Of a DNA stretch of 64,000 nucleotides, positions 47,920 through 58,306 are shown in pieces. The position numbers and the translations under genes were made by a program. The notes beneath the pieces are model-generated. The model was not told where the DNA came from. It saw only the letters and a program-made list of their open reading frames with translations, and did no database searches. Source of the stretch: Pseudoalteromonas ulvae UL12 (lineage in GTDB: Bacteria; Pseudomonadota; Gammaproteobacteria; Enterobacterales; Alteromonadaceae); NCBI RefSeq assembly GCF_014925405.1, contig NZ_AQHJ01000029.1, positions 62,001-126,000 on the forward strand. The letters are read 5' to 3'. Positions within the stretch are counted from its first letter, which is position 1. Each line of letters opens with the position of its first letter.

Positions 47920-50490
47920 TCAGCGTATTGATGCTATTTGTGTACTTTCACTCATATCAGGTAATGATGCTGAAAAGTCTTGTTGGCTAGAAAATAATGC
48001 AATGCCATGTTTTTCTAATAAAACTTGGTAGTTTAGTATTGCAGGCCCTTTGGCTATCACTTGGCTGTTACAGCTGTTTGTAATAGCTAATAAACCTTGC
48101 AACTGTAATTGATGTGACGTTTGCTGTAACAGGCGCTGGCTAAAAATAGGGCTCAATACGATATAATCAAACTGGCAACGGGTGACAATATTTAAATCAC
48201 ACCGGTATTTGGCAAAGTCGTTGAGTCCTATTTGAATGCCCATTTCTTGAAGTTGATTTAAATGCTGTATTTGTTGATTATCAGCTCGGCTAATTGCTTC
48301 TTCATTAAATAATAAACATAAAACGCTTGAGCCTAGGTGCGCCATTAGGGTGCGTTTAAGTGCAGTAAAATGACCGACGTTCAACATGTTGATATTGCAG
48401 TTGAGTAAAATGGGTTGCAGCGTGTTATTTTGTGTGAGGATTGATGTGAGTAAGTTAAGTTCACATTCGATCAGCTGCTGCGTATCACTAAGATACTTTT
48501 CGATTTGACTAAATTGAATCTTCCCAAGGTTTGGATGTAGCCAAAAACGTTCGACCAAACAAGCTTGTGTTTCGCCATTGTGAATAGCAATGATGGCTTT
48601 GCCGTTAAAGTGCAAATCTTGAGGCTGTAGGGTGTCATTTATCTGGGTAATTGTGCCGCTATTCATATCAAGTTGGCGCAACAGTGGGTGAAAAAATTCA
48701 CATTGACCGCGACCATTCTTTTTCGCTTGATACATTGCAGTATCAGCATCGCGAATTATTTCATCAGTATGCTGATAGTTATTATGACTATGGGTAATGC
48801 CAACACTTGCGCCTGATTCAATGCAAAAGCCATCACGGCAAAAAGGCACTCGCATGATTTCAATTATACGATTAGCAACATCAATGGCTTCTTGCGGATG
48901 GTGTAAATGATTGAGCAAAATCACAAACTCATCTCCAGCCAGTCGCGCAAGTAAATCATGCTCGCGAATACAGTAGCTAAATGACTGTGCCACCTCAACC
49001 AAAAACTCATCGCCCGCTTGGTGGCCTAAATTGTCATTAATTGCTTTGAAATTATCTAAATCGATAAACAGCACAGCAAAGCCATGCTGTGGGTGGCGGA
49101 TATATTGTTGGAGCTGTTTATCCAATTGCATTAAAAACAGACTACGGTTTGCAAGACCTGTGAGTGCATCATGGTGAGCGTCATGATAAAGCTGTTGTTC
49201 GATTTTTTTGCGCTCTTCAATTTGGAGCTGCAAATGCAAGTTACTTTGTTGCAGTGCTTTAGTTTTATCTTTGACTCTTTTTTCTAACTTCTCATGGCTT
49301 TGCTTTAATGCTTGATTCGCCAGATGTTTTTGCAGCACATTCGCGATTTGTTGCGAAACAAAATTGATAAGCTCAACATCATCTGCATTGTAGGTATGCT
49401 TATGATCATAGGATTGGCAAGCAATCACACCAATCACATTGCCTTCACTGATCAACGGCGCGCCGATCCAAGACGTTTCACTGCTATTGGAGCAATGATT
49501 TTCTGTGCGAACAATGTCACCTTGTGCAATTAATTCTTCTGCGCGTTTATTATCTATCAGCTGAGCACATCGCTGTGTGATGACGTATTCTGTAAAGCCT
49601 TTTTGATATGGACGAGTTCGATAAGTGCTGATCCGCTCATCGACAGCATAAGGAAAAGAAAGTTGCTTAGCTTCTTTGTCATACAAACAAATATAGATGT
49701 TTTCAGCATAGGTAATAGATTGCAAAATATGATGAATTTGCTGATAAAAATCAGATAAGTGCTCAGTTTTAGTCGCTAGCCGTGAGATTTTAAATAAAAT
49801 CTGTAGACGGTCGAGGGCTTGCTTACGTTGGCCGATTTCATTTTGCAATGCTTGGTTGCTTTGCATTAACGCGTAGGTGCGATATTTGACCTCAAGCTCA
49901 AGTAGCTCTCGCTTTTTCACTCGCTCTATCGCGGTTGATAAATAAAGTGAGATAACTTCAAATAACTCAACATGGCTTTGATTGAATAAAGCGTTGGCGT
50001 GGTAACTTTGCGATACCATGACACCCATAATTTCCTTATCTTGGAAAATAGGCACACCGAGCCAATGTTCACACACAGTGCCAAGCACTTTAAATTTATC
50101 TTGTTTATGGCCACTTAAAATATCAGCTTGAGTAAATAACTGGGTTTTCCCAGTTTTAAATACATAACCTGTTAGCCCTTCATTAAAGTGATGTTCTTCA
50201 GCTAAAGGGACTGATTTATCATCTTTTTCATCACTGAAATAAGTGAGTTCTAATGTATGCGTCAGTTGATTTTCAAGGACAACATAAAAATTACTACTAG
50301 GCAGGTATGCTTCAAGGATTTTATGAATAGCGGGATATAACAACGTCAGCTCAGGGACATTACTCGCCTGTTCAGATAATTGAATGAGTGCATGCTGCAT
50401 ATTGTGGGCATGCTGGTATTTTTTTATTATTTTTTTTAAGCGTGCAATTTTAGTATTAAGTTTTTTATTGCCGCTAGTCAAATCATCCAC
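47920..50490 (-). CDS. GAF-GAF-GGDEF protein with degenerate EAL-like C-terminus
   Basis: The 856 residues hold two GAF domains (about 40-195 and 225-390), linked by helices, a GGDEF domain (about 440-600; IDLDNFKAINDNLGH, active-site motif AGDEF at 518-522) and an EAL-like region (about 610-830). The GGDEF metal aspartate D477 is kept, and AGDEF variants have been reported active elsewhere, so cyclic-di-GMP synthesis is possible. The EAL part lacks the EAL triplet (VERFW) and DDFG (NDFA), so phosphodiesterase activity is unlikely. No membrane segments; it probably senses a small cytoplasmic ligand. It converges with rep. Confidence 0.85.
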   Translation of the reverse strand: MDDLTSGNKKLNTKIARLKKIIKKYQHAHNMQHALIQLSEQASNVPELTLLYPAIHKILEAYLPSSNFYVVLENQLTHTLELTYFSDEKDDKSVPLAEEHHFNEGLTGYVFKTGKTQLFTQADILSGHKQDKFKVLGTVCEHWLGVPIFQDKEIMGVMVSQSYHANALFNQSHVELFEVISLYLSTAIERVKKRELLELEVKYRTYALMQSNQALQNEIGQRKQALDRLQILFKISRLATKTEHLSDFYQQIHHILQSITYAENIYICLYDKEAKQLSFPYAVDERISTYRTRPYQKGFTEYVITQRCAQLIDNKRAEELIAQGDIVRTENHCSNSSETSWIGAPLISEGNVIGVIACQSYDHKHTYNADDVELINFVSQQIANVLQKHLANQALKQSHEKLEKRVKDKTKALQQSNLHLQLQIEERKKIEQQLYHDAHHDALTGLANRSLFLMQLDKQLQQYIRHPQHGFAVLFIDLDNFKAINDNLGHQAGDEFLVEVAQSFSYCIREHDLLARLAGDEFVILLNHLHHPQEAIDVANRIIEIMRVPFCRDGFCIESGASVGITHSHNNYQHTDEIIRDADTAMYQAKKNGRGQCEFFHPLLRQLDMNSGTITQINDTLQPQDLHFNGKAIIAIHNGETQACLVERFWLHPNLGKIQFSQIEKYLSDTQQLIECELNLLTSILTQNNTLQPILLNCNINMLNVGHFTALKRTLMAHLGSSVLCLLFNEEAISRADNQQIQHLNQLQEMGIQIGLNDFAKYRCDLNIVTRCQFDYIVLSPIFSQRLLQQTSHQLQLQGLLAITNSCNSQVIAKGPAILNYQVLLEKHGIALFSSQQDFSASLPDMSESTQIASIR

Positions 50491-50584
50491 TGACTAAAAC
50501 CGTTATCGTTATTATGCGGTTATATTTTACACATCATATTTTCATTGATTGTGTTTTAGGTCAAGATTTAATGAATCATACGCA

Positions 50585-50608
50585 ATAAAAAAGGCCGCAC
50601 TTGCGACC
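50585..50608 (-). terminator. Terminator of cytochrome c5 gene
   Basis: On the minus strand GGTCGC-AAGT-GCGGCC (one T-G pair) is followed by TTTTTTATT, 26 bases after the gene's stop. Confidence 0.75.
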
Positions 50609-50633
50609 TCTTATTGAGTTTAACTGGCAAGCG

Positions 50634-51029
50634 TTATTCGCCTTTACTCATAAACTCAATTGATGCTTTAATTTCATCATCCGAACAGTCCATACAGGTA
50701 CCGCGAGGAGGCATAGAGTTAAAGCCATTGATAGCGTGATCTAATAAGACATCCATACCTTTTGCTACGCGTGGAGCCCAATCAGCTGGCGTTTTTGGAG
50801 CACCGAGTGCACCCGTACCATGACAAGCAAAACAGCTTGCTTGGTAGACTTGTTGGCCAGTACGTGGACCTGCAGGAACCACTGGACCGGCTGGTTTATC
50901 ACCTTTCAAATAAACAGAACCAATCGGTGCTAAACGACTTTTGATCGCTTCTTCTGTCATTGAATTATCATAAGCCTGGGCTGTTGCTGTTGTTGCTAGC
51001 AGTAAAAATGCTGCGGATAGTTTTTTCAT
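50634..51029 (-). CDS. Cytochrome c5 family protein
   Basis: The 131-residue protein has a signal peptide ending near AQA, one heme site CFACH (CxxCH) and NSMPPRGTCMDCSDDEIKASIEFM, the c5-type second half with the MPPRG axial methionine and a CxxC pair. It is a periplasmic or membrane-associated electron carrier. It is divergent from the M16 peptidase pair across about 360 bases that contain its promoter and leader. Confidence 0.9.
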   Translation of the reverse strand: MKKLSAAFLLLATTATAQAYDNSMTEEAIKSRLAPIGSVYLKGDKPAGPVVPAGPRTGQQVYQASCFACHGTGALGAPKTPADWAPRVAKGMDVLLDHAINGFNSMPPRGTCMDCSDDEIKASIEFMSKGE

Positions 51030-51392
51030 TGTACCTTGCTCACTTCGATTAGAACGCGATCAAACACGATAGACGGAAATTAAACCAATTATAACGCCAG
51101 CGACGAATTTATAAAATGCTTAGAGGCTGTATAAACCTATAAAAACCAAAAAATTTGCGTTAGCGCAAAGAATTCGGACAAATTGTATTTCTCACGTCAT
51201 GGTTTTTTGTCTTCTTTAACAGGTTTATTTAGCCGAAATGCTTTTTTACATATAAATAATTAAAACTCGGCTTAATTACGTTAATATGGCTCAAAGATGT
51301 AAAAATAGGTGTTTATTGCCTGTTTTTAGCCGAATAATGATGTGTTTATTGTTTAATTAAACACTATTTTGTAAGTAGTTGGAGGTTCTGGC
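51030..51392. other. Divergent promoter region with an inverted repeat
   Basis: The 363-base region between cytochrome c5 (left) and the M16 gene (right) has no reading frame. TTTGCG-TTAG-CGCAAA at 51155-51170 is a perfect six-base inverted repeat; read on the minus strand it is followed by TTTTTT. It could be a leader terminator of the cytochrome gene or an operator. Confidence 0.5.
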
Positions 51393-52730
51393 ATGAAACT
51401 AGCCTGGCGAGTTTTGTTGGCGATTAGTGCCATTGGCTTTTCTAGTGCGCAAGCACTGGTCAATGCAAAAGATGTAGAAACATTTACATTAGATAACGGT
51501 TTAAAAGTGATCGTATTAGAAGATGACTCGATCCCTAATGCCAATATGTACACTTTTTGGAAAGTCGGTTCTCGTAATGAAGTGCCTGGGATTACAGGTC
51601 TGGCGCACTTTTTTGAACACATGATGTTTAATGGCGCGAAAAAATACGGCCCTAAAATGTTTGACCGTACAATGGAAAATCACGGCGGTCGTAATAATGC
51701 TTACACGACAGAAGACTTAACCGTGTACAGTAATTGGTTTCCTGCTGCGTCTTTAGAAATCATCTTTGATTTAGAAGCCGATCGCATTGCCAATTTAGAT
51801 ATTAATCAACAGGTACTTGAAAGTGAGCGTGGTGTGGTGACTTCAGAAAGAAGCACAGGCCTTGAAAACTCGAATTGGCGCACTTTATCTGAAGAAGTAA
51901 AAGGAGCGGCATTTCGTGCTCACCCCTATTCGTGGTCGGTGATTGGTCATCAATCAGATATAGACAGTTGGGCACTTAAAGACTTAACTGCATTTCACAA
52001 AACTTATTATGCTCCAAATAATGCTGTGATGGTGATTGTTGGTGCCGTTAAAGTGGCGCAGGTTAAGCAATTGGCAACCCAATATTTAGGTCCAATTGCA
52101 GCGCAAACTCCACCAGAAGCAATTCGTACGATTGAGCCTGAGCAGCGAGGAGAGCGACGAGTGTATATCGAAAAAGCATCCGTTTCTTCACCTAACATCA
52201 TGATGGCTTATCATGTTCCGGCGACCTCTAATGTTGACTATTATGCTTTAACTTTGCTTTCTGACATTTTATCAAGTGGTAAAAGTTCACGTTTGAATCA
52301 ACAGTTAGTTGATAAGCAAATTGCGTTGGATATTGCTACTTATTTACCGCAATCGTTTGATCCTAATTTATTTTATGTTTATGGCATTGCTGCAAAAGAC
52401 ATCGATGCAGTTCAATTAGAACAAGCTTTAGTGCATGAAATAAATCGAGTTATTAAAGAAGGTGTGACTGAGCACGAGCTTGAAAAGGTGAAAAATCAAC
52501 GTCTCGTTTCTTTATATCGAACCTTAGCGACGATAGATGGTAAAGCAGATCAAATGGGCACGTATGAAGTCTTTTTTGGCGATTATAAAAAGCTATTTAA
52601 TGCCCCTGAAGACTTTTCTAAAGTGAGCGTTGCGGATATTCAACGTGTTGCTGCAACCTATTTAGTTAAAAAGAACCGCACTGTGGGTGTATTAGCAATG
52701 CAGGAGGATAGTCATGAAAATGATCTTTAA
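51393..52730 (+). CDS. M16 zinc peptidase, catalytic member
   Basis: The 445-residue protein has a signal peptide (about 1-21) and the inverted zinc motif H-F-F-E-H in GLAHFFEHMMFNG, with E of the third ligand in LESERGVVTSER. This is the pitrilysin-like M16 fold. It is secreted to the periplasm. The next gene, a second M16 copy lacking the motif, overlaps by 17 bases, so the two probably form an active/inactive pair as in other bacterial M16 peptidases. The substrate is unknown. Confidence 0.9.
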   Translation: MKLAWRVLLAISAIGFSSAQALVNAKDVETFTLDNGLKVIVLEDDSIPNANMYTFWKVGSRNEVPGITGLAHFFEHMMFNGAKKYGPKMFDRTMENHGGRNNAYTTEDLTVYSNWFPAASLEIIFDLEADRIANLDINQQVLESERGVVTSERSTGLENSNWRTLSEEVKGAAFRAHPYSWSVIGHQSDIDSWALKDLTAFHKTYYAPNNAVMVIVGAVKVAQVKQLATQYLGPIAAQTPPEAIRTIEPEQRGERRVYIEKASVSSPNIMMAYHVPATSNVDYYALTLLSDILSSGKSSRLNQQLVDKQIALDIATYLPQSFDPNLFYVYGIAAKDIDAVQLEQALVHEINRVIKEGVTEHELEKVKNQRLVSLYRTLATIDGKADQMGTYEVFFGDYKKLFNAPEDFSKVSVADIQRVAATYLVKKNRTVGVLAMQEDSHENDL

Positions 52731-54099
52731 TACTTTCGCTTTCTTGATGTTGGTAAGCACTACAATTGTCCATGCGACCAGCTTCACTTTTCCTCAGTAT
52801 GAAAAAATGGTGCTGGATAATGGCTTAACTGTTTATTTACTTGAGCAGCATGAAGTGCCACTGATTGATATGTCGGTTGTTGTTAAAGCCGGTGCAGCTG
52901 CTGAGCCTCAGCGACCAGGAGTTGGGTATTTAACGGCGCAAAGTTTAATGTTAGGTACACACAAGTTGAGTAAAAGTGACATAGAAGAAAAACTCGACTT
53001 TATAGGTGCGCAAGTCAGTGTCTCGATGAATCAAGATGCGGCGCAAATGAATGCATCGTTTGCCGCAAAAGATCAAGCGGTTGTCATGGCGTTAGTTCGC
53101 GATATGCTAGTGCAACCTAGCTTTGATACTAATGAGTTTAATAAATTAAAAACCCGCCATCAAAGTATCTTGAGTCAGCAAAAAGAAAGCCCTCAAAGTG
53201 TTATTACGGCTTATTTCAGTCAACTTTTTTACCAGCAGCATCCATATGGCTTACCTGCCTCTGGTGATGAGGTGAGTGTAGCTAAAGTGGAATTAGAAGA
53301 CGTGCAGCGTTTCTACCAAACTCATTATGTTGCTAATAATAGCGCTGTAGTCATTAGTGGTGATTTCAATAGCGCAGCCATGAAGGTTCGCATCCAAGCT
53401 TTATTTGCCTCTTGGCAGAATAAAGAAGTGTTACAATCGGTTATCGCAGCTGTTAACGAGCCCAAAAAAGCACATGTCTTGTTAGTGAATAAAGCCGATG
53501 CCAATGAAACGACGATTTTAATTGGTGGCCAAGGCATCCCTAAAAATGCCAAAGATGCTGCGCAACTCCAAGTGATCAATACGATTCTCGGTGGGCGCTT
53601 TACTTCATGGCTCAACGATGAACTAAGAGTCAATAGTGGTCTTACATACGGTGCAGGTAGTGTGTTTAAAAGTCAAAAACACGCAGGTGTCTTTTACATC
53701 ACCACTTTCACAAAAACCCAGACAACCATAGAAACGATAGACTTAGCATTAAAAACATATAAAAAACTATGGTCAGCAGGAATTGATGAAGCGACTTTAG
53801 CCTCCGCGAAATCGTATGTAAGAGGGCAGCTTCCTCCTAGATATGAAACCAGTGGTGACTTAGTTAACTTTTTAACCGACATGTTTGTGTATGATATCGA
53901 TGCAGGCTTTATTAATGGCTTTGAGCAAGCAATGGATGAATTGACACTCAAGCGAGCAAACGAGTTAGTCGTCAACTATTTACCATCAGAAAACCTTCAA
54001 TTTGTATTGATTGGTCAAGCTGAGGCATTGCGCGAACAGGTCAAGAAGTATGGCGAGGTGAAGGAAGTAGAGATAACCCAACCTGGGTTTGTTTTGTAG
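52714..54099 (+). CDS. M16 peptidase, non-catalytic partner
   Basis: This 461-residue protein has a signal peptide (about 1-21) and an M16 fold, but HxxEH is absent (GVGYLTAQSLMLGTHKLS lies at its place). The C-terminal domain shows LNDELRVNSGLTYGAGSVF, the family R/Y region that helps substrate binding. It should pair with the preceding protein, whose end it overlaps; an AGGAGG site lies 12 bases before its ATG at 52714. It is followed by a strong terminator. Confidence 0.88.
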   Translation: MKMIFNTFAFLMLVSTTIVHATSFTFPQYEKMVLDNGLTVYLLEQHEVPLIDMSVVVKAGAAAEPQRPGVGYLTAQSLMLGTHKLSKSDIEEKLDFIGAQVSVSMNQDAAQMNASFAAKDQAVVMALVRDMLVQPSFDTNEFNKLKTRHQSILSQQKESPQSVITAYFSQLFYQQHPYGLPASGDEVSVAKVELEDVQRFYQTHYVANNSAVVISGDFNSAAMKVRIQALFASWQNKEVLQSVIAAVNEPKKAHVLLVNKADANETTILIGGQGIPKNAKDAAQLQVINTILGGRFTSWLNDELRVNSGLTYGAGSVFKSQKHAGVFYITTFTKTQTTIETIDLALKTYKKLWSAGIDEATLASAKSYVRGQLPPRYETSGDLVNFLTDMFVYDIDAGFINGFEQAMDELTLKRANELVVNYLPSENLQFVLIGQAEALREQVKKYGEVKEVEITQPGFVL

Positions 54100-54123
54100 T
54101 CATTGAGCGTGTACTGACCTTGG

Positions 54124-54156
54124 AAAAAAGTCAAACAGAGATGTTTGGCTTTTTTT
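54124..54156 (+). terminator. Terminator after M16 pair
   Basis: AAAAAAGTCAAACA / TGTTTGGCTTTTTT with one G-T pair and loop GAGA is followed by T, 25 bases after the second M16 stop. Confidence 0.88.
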
Positions 54157-54609
54157 GTGATGCCTAAAGCTTGGAGCATGGCGAGCTAACTGAGCTTAGA
54201 TGTTTTTATCGTGAACAATTCTACCTAAAGAATAAAAAAATATAAAAGGATCACTAGGATCTTTGATCCTTTGTGGTAAAGTATCGCCTCTGATAATTAA
54301 GCCGTGTTAATTATCTAAGTCAAAGCAGTACATATTAATATTTTCCACATTGGTAAATTATAAAAAAAATAATATTCTTACCGAAAATTATTTTATATAT
54401 CCTTTAAAAGTAACAGGTTACATAAACTCCAGATTATTTTATTAGCCTGGTGAAATTACTCCTGCCTTTTTATCTACAAACTTATCCACAGTTTATTCTG
54501 ATTCATCTGTGTTTAGATTGTCGTTGTGACTCGTTTTCTGAAAGGCCTTATGGCATGCTTGATTATCAGAATGCATTATTAAACTTTATTGATTATAGGA
54601 TCCTTTAAA
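54157..54609. other. polA upstream region with DnaA-box-like sites, GATC cluster and AT-rich tract
   Basis: This 450-base stretch has no gene. GGATC-ACTA-GGATC-TTT-GATCC at about 54248-54269 packs three GATC sites; 54350-54420 is strongly AT-rich; TTTTCCACA (54341), TTATCTACA (54470) and TTATCCACA (54482) are DnaA-box-like, the last a perfect consensus. An inverted repeat GATAATTAA-gccgtg-TTAATTATC lies at about 54292-54315. Together they look origin-like or DnaA-regulated, but polA is not the usual origin neighbour. Confidence 0.5.
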
Positions 54610-57357
54610 ATGGCGCAGATCCAAGAAAACCCCCTTATTTTAGTCGATGGTTCTTCCTATTTATTTCGTGCTTTTCATGCGCCGCCACATTTAACAAATT
54701 CCAAAGGTGAACCCACAGGCGCGATCTATGGTGTGGTGAACATGCTTAAAAGCTTGGTTAGACAGTTTGATCCAAGCCATATGGTGGTGATCTTTGATGC
54801 GAAAGGTAAAACCTTCCGTAATGATATGTTTGCTGATTATAAGGCTAACCGCCCACCGATGCCGGATGATCTGCGCTCACAAATTGCGCCTTTACATGAG
54901 ATTATTCGTGCTATGGGTCTTCCGCTGATCAGCATTGAAGGGGTGGAAGCGGATGATGTGATTGGTACCTTTGCGCGGATCGCGACTGAGCAAAAGCGCA
55001 ATGTATTAATTTCTACAGGTGATAAAGACATGGCTCAATTGGTCAACGAGCATGTCACTTTGATTAATACAATGACAGATACGGTACTCGACCCAGCTGG
55101 AGTTACGGACAAGTTTGGTGTACCACCAGAGCTGATCATCGACTATTTAGCCTTGATGGGCGATAAAGTCGATAATATTCCAGGTGTTGACGGATGCGGT
55201 CCAAAAACAGCGGTCAAGTGGCTTGATCAATTTGGATCTTTGACTGGTGTACTTGAAAATGCCGATTCAGTGAAGGGTAAAATTGGCGAGAAGTTACGTG
55301 CAGCACTTGCACATTTACCACTGAGTTATGAATTAGCGACCATTAAATTAGATGTGGCAGTAGATGCAGATCTTGAGCAGTTAAAGATTCAAGATGCCAA
55401 TAGTGATGAGCTGATCAAACTATACGGTGTGTGTGAGTTTCGCCGCTGGCTTGCAGAATTACTCGATAGCAACCCATCAACGTCTACACCTCAAGGAACT
55501 ATCGCTCCAGAACTAGAGAGTCAGCAGCCCGTTCAGGCCGCGATTGAAACGGATTATGAAACTATTTTAACAATGGAGCAGTTTGATTCGTGGCTTGAGC
55601 GTTTAAATTCTGCAGACTTATTTGCATTTGATACAGAAACAACCAGTTTAGATTATATGCAAGCCGAGTTAGTCGGGATGAGTTTCGCTGTTGAAGCAGG
55701 TAAGGCTGCTTATTTACCGATTGGCCATGATTACATGGGGGCACCAGAGCAGCTTGACCGTGATGAAGTGCTTAAAAAGATCGCCCCATTACTTGCAGAT
55801 GAAACCAAAGCAAAAGTGGGGCAAAACTTAAAATACGATAAAAGTGTACTCGCACGTGCAGGCTTAGTGCTTAATGGCATTAAATATGACACCATGCTTG
55901 AGTCTTATGTCTTAAATAGTGTTGCAACACGTCATGATATGGACTCGTTGGCGCTTAAATATTTAGGCCATAAAAATATCAGTTTTGAAGAGATCGCTGG
56001 CAAGGGTAAGAATCAGCTGACTTTTAACCAAATCGAGTTAGAAAAAGCCGCGCCTTATGCCGCTGAAGATGCCGATATTACATTGCGTCTTCATCAAGTA
56101 CTTTGGCCAAAACTCGAAGCAGATAAAAAGTTAAAATCTGTTTTTGAAGAGATTGAATTACCCCTCGTAAATGTGTTGTCTGATATTGAGCGTACCGGTG
56201 TCGAAATAGATAGCGCGATGTTAGCCAAGCAAAGTTTAGAGATCGGCACTCGTCTTGAGCAACTTGAAAAAGAAGCGCATGAATTAGCGCAAGAGCCGTT
56301 TAATTTAAGTTCTCCAAAACAGCTTCAAGCCATCTTGTTTGAAAAGCAAGGACTGCCAGTCATCAAAAAAACCCCTAAAGGGGCTCCTTCTACGGCAGAG
56401 GAAGTATTGCAGGAGTTGGCGCATGATTACCCGCTTCCTAAGTTAATTATTGAGCACCGTGGTTTGTCGAAATTGAAGTCAACCTATACAGATAAGCTTC
56501 CGTTAATGGTTGATACACACACCCAGCGTGTACATACATCTTACCATCAAGCGATTACGGCTACAGGGCGTTTAAGCTCGACTGATCCGAACTTACAGAA
56601 TATTCCGATTAGAACAGAAGAAGGACGTAAGATCCGCCAAGCGTTTGTCGCAGCGAAAGGCTATAAAATTGTTGCAGCCGATTACAGCCAAATTGAATTA
56701 CGTATTATGGCTCATTTATCACAAGATAAAGGGTTGTTAAATGCGTTTTCACAAGGGCTCGATGTGCATAGTGCGACGGCTGCAGAAGTTTTCGCTGTAC
56801 CGGTTGAAGAAGTCACAACCGATATGCGCCGTAAAGCAAAAGCTGTTAATTTTGGTTTAATTTATGGAATGTCAGCATTTGGTTTAGCGCGTCAACTTGA
56901 TGTGCCTCGCCATGAGGCGCAGCATTACATCGATAAATACTTTGAGCGTTTCCCTGGTGTACTCGACTATATGGAAACCACTCGAGAAAAAGCCGCTGAA
57001 TTGGGTTATGTCGAAACTCATTTTGGTCGTCGTTTATACCTGCCAGAAATAAAAGCACGCAACGGCGCACGCCGTAAAGCCGCTGAGCGCGCAGCAATCA
57101 ATGCACCTATGCAAGGAACCGCGGCTGATATCATTAAAAAAGCAATGATAACAGTTAACTCGTGGGTAAAAGCGCAACCAGACAATACAGTAAGGTTATT
57201 AATGCAAGTTCACGATGAATTGGTCTTTGAGATACAGCAAGAGTGTGTTGAATCATATACTCAACAAATCTGCCAGCTGATGTCTGAAGCTGCGGATTTA
57301 GATGTACCATTAATTGCAGAATCCGATCAGGGCGATAACTGGGATCAAGCACATTAA
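54610..57357 (+). CDS. polA: DNA polymerase I
   Basis: The 915-residue enzyme has the 5'-3' nuclease domain (about 1-290; [23 protein letters not shown]), a 3'-5' proofreading domain with DTETTSLD (the D-x-E present, so likely active) and the polymerase domain ([40 protein letters not shown]). The frame extends to ATG 54589, but I start at 54610 ([10 protein letters not shown]), which fits the family start and has AGGAT before it. Upstream is a region with DnaA-box-like sequences. It is followed by an sRNA candidate in the Spot 42 position. Confidence 0.97.
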   Translation: MAQIQENPLILVDGSSYLFRAFHAPPHLTNSKGEPTGAIYGVVNMLKSLVRQFDPSHMVVIFDAKGKTFRNDMFADYKANRPPMPDDLRSQIAPLHEIIRAMGLPLISIEGVEADDVIGTFARIATEQKRNVLISTGDKDMAQLVNEHVTLINTMTDTVLDPAGVTDKFGVPPELIIDYLALMGDKVDNIPGVDGCGPKTAVKWLDQFGSLTGVLENADSVKGKIGEKLRAALAHLPLSYELATIKLDVAVDADLEQLKIQDANSDELIKLYGVCEFRRWLAELLDSNPSTSTPQGTIAPELESQQPVQAAIETDYETILTMEQFDSWLERLNSADLFAFDTETTSLDYMQAELVGMSFAVEAGKAAYLPIGHDYMGAPEQLDRDEVLKKIAPLLADETKAKVGQNLKYDKSVLARAGLVLNGIKYDTMLESYVLNSVATRHDMDSLALKYLGHKNISFEEIAGKGKNQLTFNQIELEKAAPYAAEDADITLRLHQVLWPKLEADKKLKSVFEEIELPLVNVLSDIERTGVEIDSAMLAKQSLEIGTRLEQLEKEAHELAQEPFNLSSPKQLQAILFEKQGLPVIKKTPKGAPSTAEEVLQELAHDYPLPKLIIEHRGLSKLKSTYTDKLPLMVDTHTQRVHTSYHQAITATGRLSSTDPNLQNIPIRTEEGRKIRQAFVAAKGYKIVAADYSQIELRIMAHLSQDKGLLNAFSQGLDVHSATAAEVFAVPVEEVTTDMRRKAKAVNFGLIYGMSAFGLARQLDVPRHEAQHYIDKYFERFPGVLDYMETTREKAAELGYVETHFGRRLYLPEIKARNGARRKAAERAAINAPMQGTAADIIKKAMITVNSWVKAQPDNTVRLLMQVHDELVFEIQQECVESYTQQICQLMSEAADLDVPLIAESDQGDNWDQAH

Positions 57358-57486
57358 TTTTTGAAACGTTTGGCGTAACGAGAATAAAAAGTTGCGTCGA
57401 ACGTTAATGAAAATGATGGGATTGTAAGTAATTGGTAAGCATTGTGTAGGGATTGAGCAATTAGTTGCAATTGTTTACAAAGGCGC

Positions 57487-57515
57487 TTTATTTCTGCTGG
57501 GGGCTTTGCTAAAGT
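57487..57515 (+). promoter_or_regulatory. Promoter of the polA-engB intergenic RNA
   Basis: TTTATT at 57487-57492 and TAAAGT at 57510-57515 are 17 bases apart, with TGC just before the -10 (extended -10) and a GC-rich discriminator after it. This predicts a transcript starting about 57523. Confidence 0.6.
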
Positions 57516-57522
57516 GCGCGCC

Positions 57523-57645
57523 GTCCTACTTAGGTAGGCATCCTGTTGATGATGTATCTGCCTTTTTGGAGGTACAGCGTATTAATAGCTTCTCCCCAGA
57601 ATTGCTATAACCGGCTTATTGTATAATAAGCCGGTTTTTTTATTT
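57523..57645 (+). ncRNA. Spot 42/ErsA-position small RNA candidate
   Basis: A predicted transcript of about 120 bases runs from the promoter to a strong terminator (AACCGGCTTATT / AATAAGCCGGTT, loop GTAT, then TTTTTTT). It contains no credible reading frame. It lies between polA and engB, where E. coli has Spot 42 (spf) and Pseudomonas has ErsA, and its length matches. I do not see the E. coli Spot 42 5' sequence, so homology is by position, not by sequence. A role in carbon or stress regulation is inferred by analogy. Confidence 0.65.
57609..57645. terminator. Strong bidirectional terminator between sRNA and engB
   Basis: A perfect 12-base-pair stem with loop GTAT is flanked on the right by seven T, and on the left by A residues. 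It ends the sRNA and engB (minus strand). Confidence 0.92.
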
Positions 57646-58306
57646 ATTCGGCAGAATTGCCTGACTCGGTAGGCTCTTTATCTTCAGGAGCTTGATGGAT
57701 AATCTCTCCTAAATACCAGTTGTCGAGTTGTTTGCCAAGCTCAGGTAAACCAATGCCGTTGAGTGATGAAAAAGCATGGACGGTGATATCACCCTCAAGC
57801 TCTTTTAATTCTCTACGAACACGCAGCACTTCGCCTTTGCGCTTACCTTGTTTATATTTGTCTGCTTTAGTCAGCAACACCAACACTGAAATTTTGCTGT
57901 CAACAGCCCAATTAATGAGGTCGCGATCAAGATCTTTTAATGGATGGCGAATATCCATTAGAATAACAAGCCCTTTTAAGCTTTTGCGCTTTTCTAAATA
58001 TTCCCCAAGCGAACGCTGCCACTTCTTTTTCATTTCGATTGGAACTTTAGCATAACCGTAACCGGGTAAATCGATTAAGCGCATGTTGTCGCCTAAATCA
58101 AACGCATTGATTAATTGCGTACGACCTGGGGTTTTACTGGTTTTAGCAATTTTCTTATCTGTTAATGTGTTAAGTGAACTGGACTTGCCAGCATTTGAAC
58201 GTCCCGCAAAGGCCACTTCTATGCCTGTGTCAGGTGGGAGTTTGCTGATATCGGGCGCGCTGGTTATAAAAGTTGCAGCACTGTATTGTACACGTGATTT
58301 AAGCAC
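57644..58306 (-). CDS. engB: Ribosome biogenesis GTPase EngB/YihA
   Basis: The 220-residue GTPase has G1 [14 protein letters not shown] (about 35-48), G3 [12 protein letters not shown] and G4 [10 protein letters not shown]. EngB helps assemble the 50S subunit and is essential in many bacteria. It starts from ATG with the family N-terminus followed by [11 protein letters not shown]. Its place next to polA matches E. coli. It is transcribed alone toward the shared terminator. Confidence 0.95.
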   Translation of the reverse strand: MLKSRVQYSAATFITSAPDISKLPPDTGIEVAFAGRSNAGKSSSLNTLTDKKIAKTSKTPGRTQLINAFDLGDNMRLIDLPGYGYAKVPIEMKKKWQRSLGEYLEKRKSLKGLVILMDIRHPLKDLDRDLINWAVDSKISVLVLLTKADKYKQGKRKGEVLRVRRELKELEGDITVHAFSSLNGIGLPELGKQLDNWYLGEIIHQAPEDKEPTESGNSAE

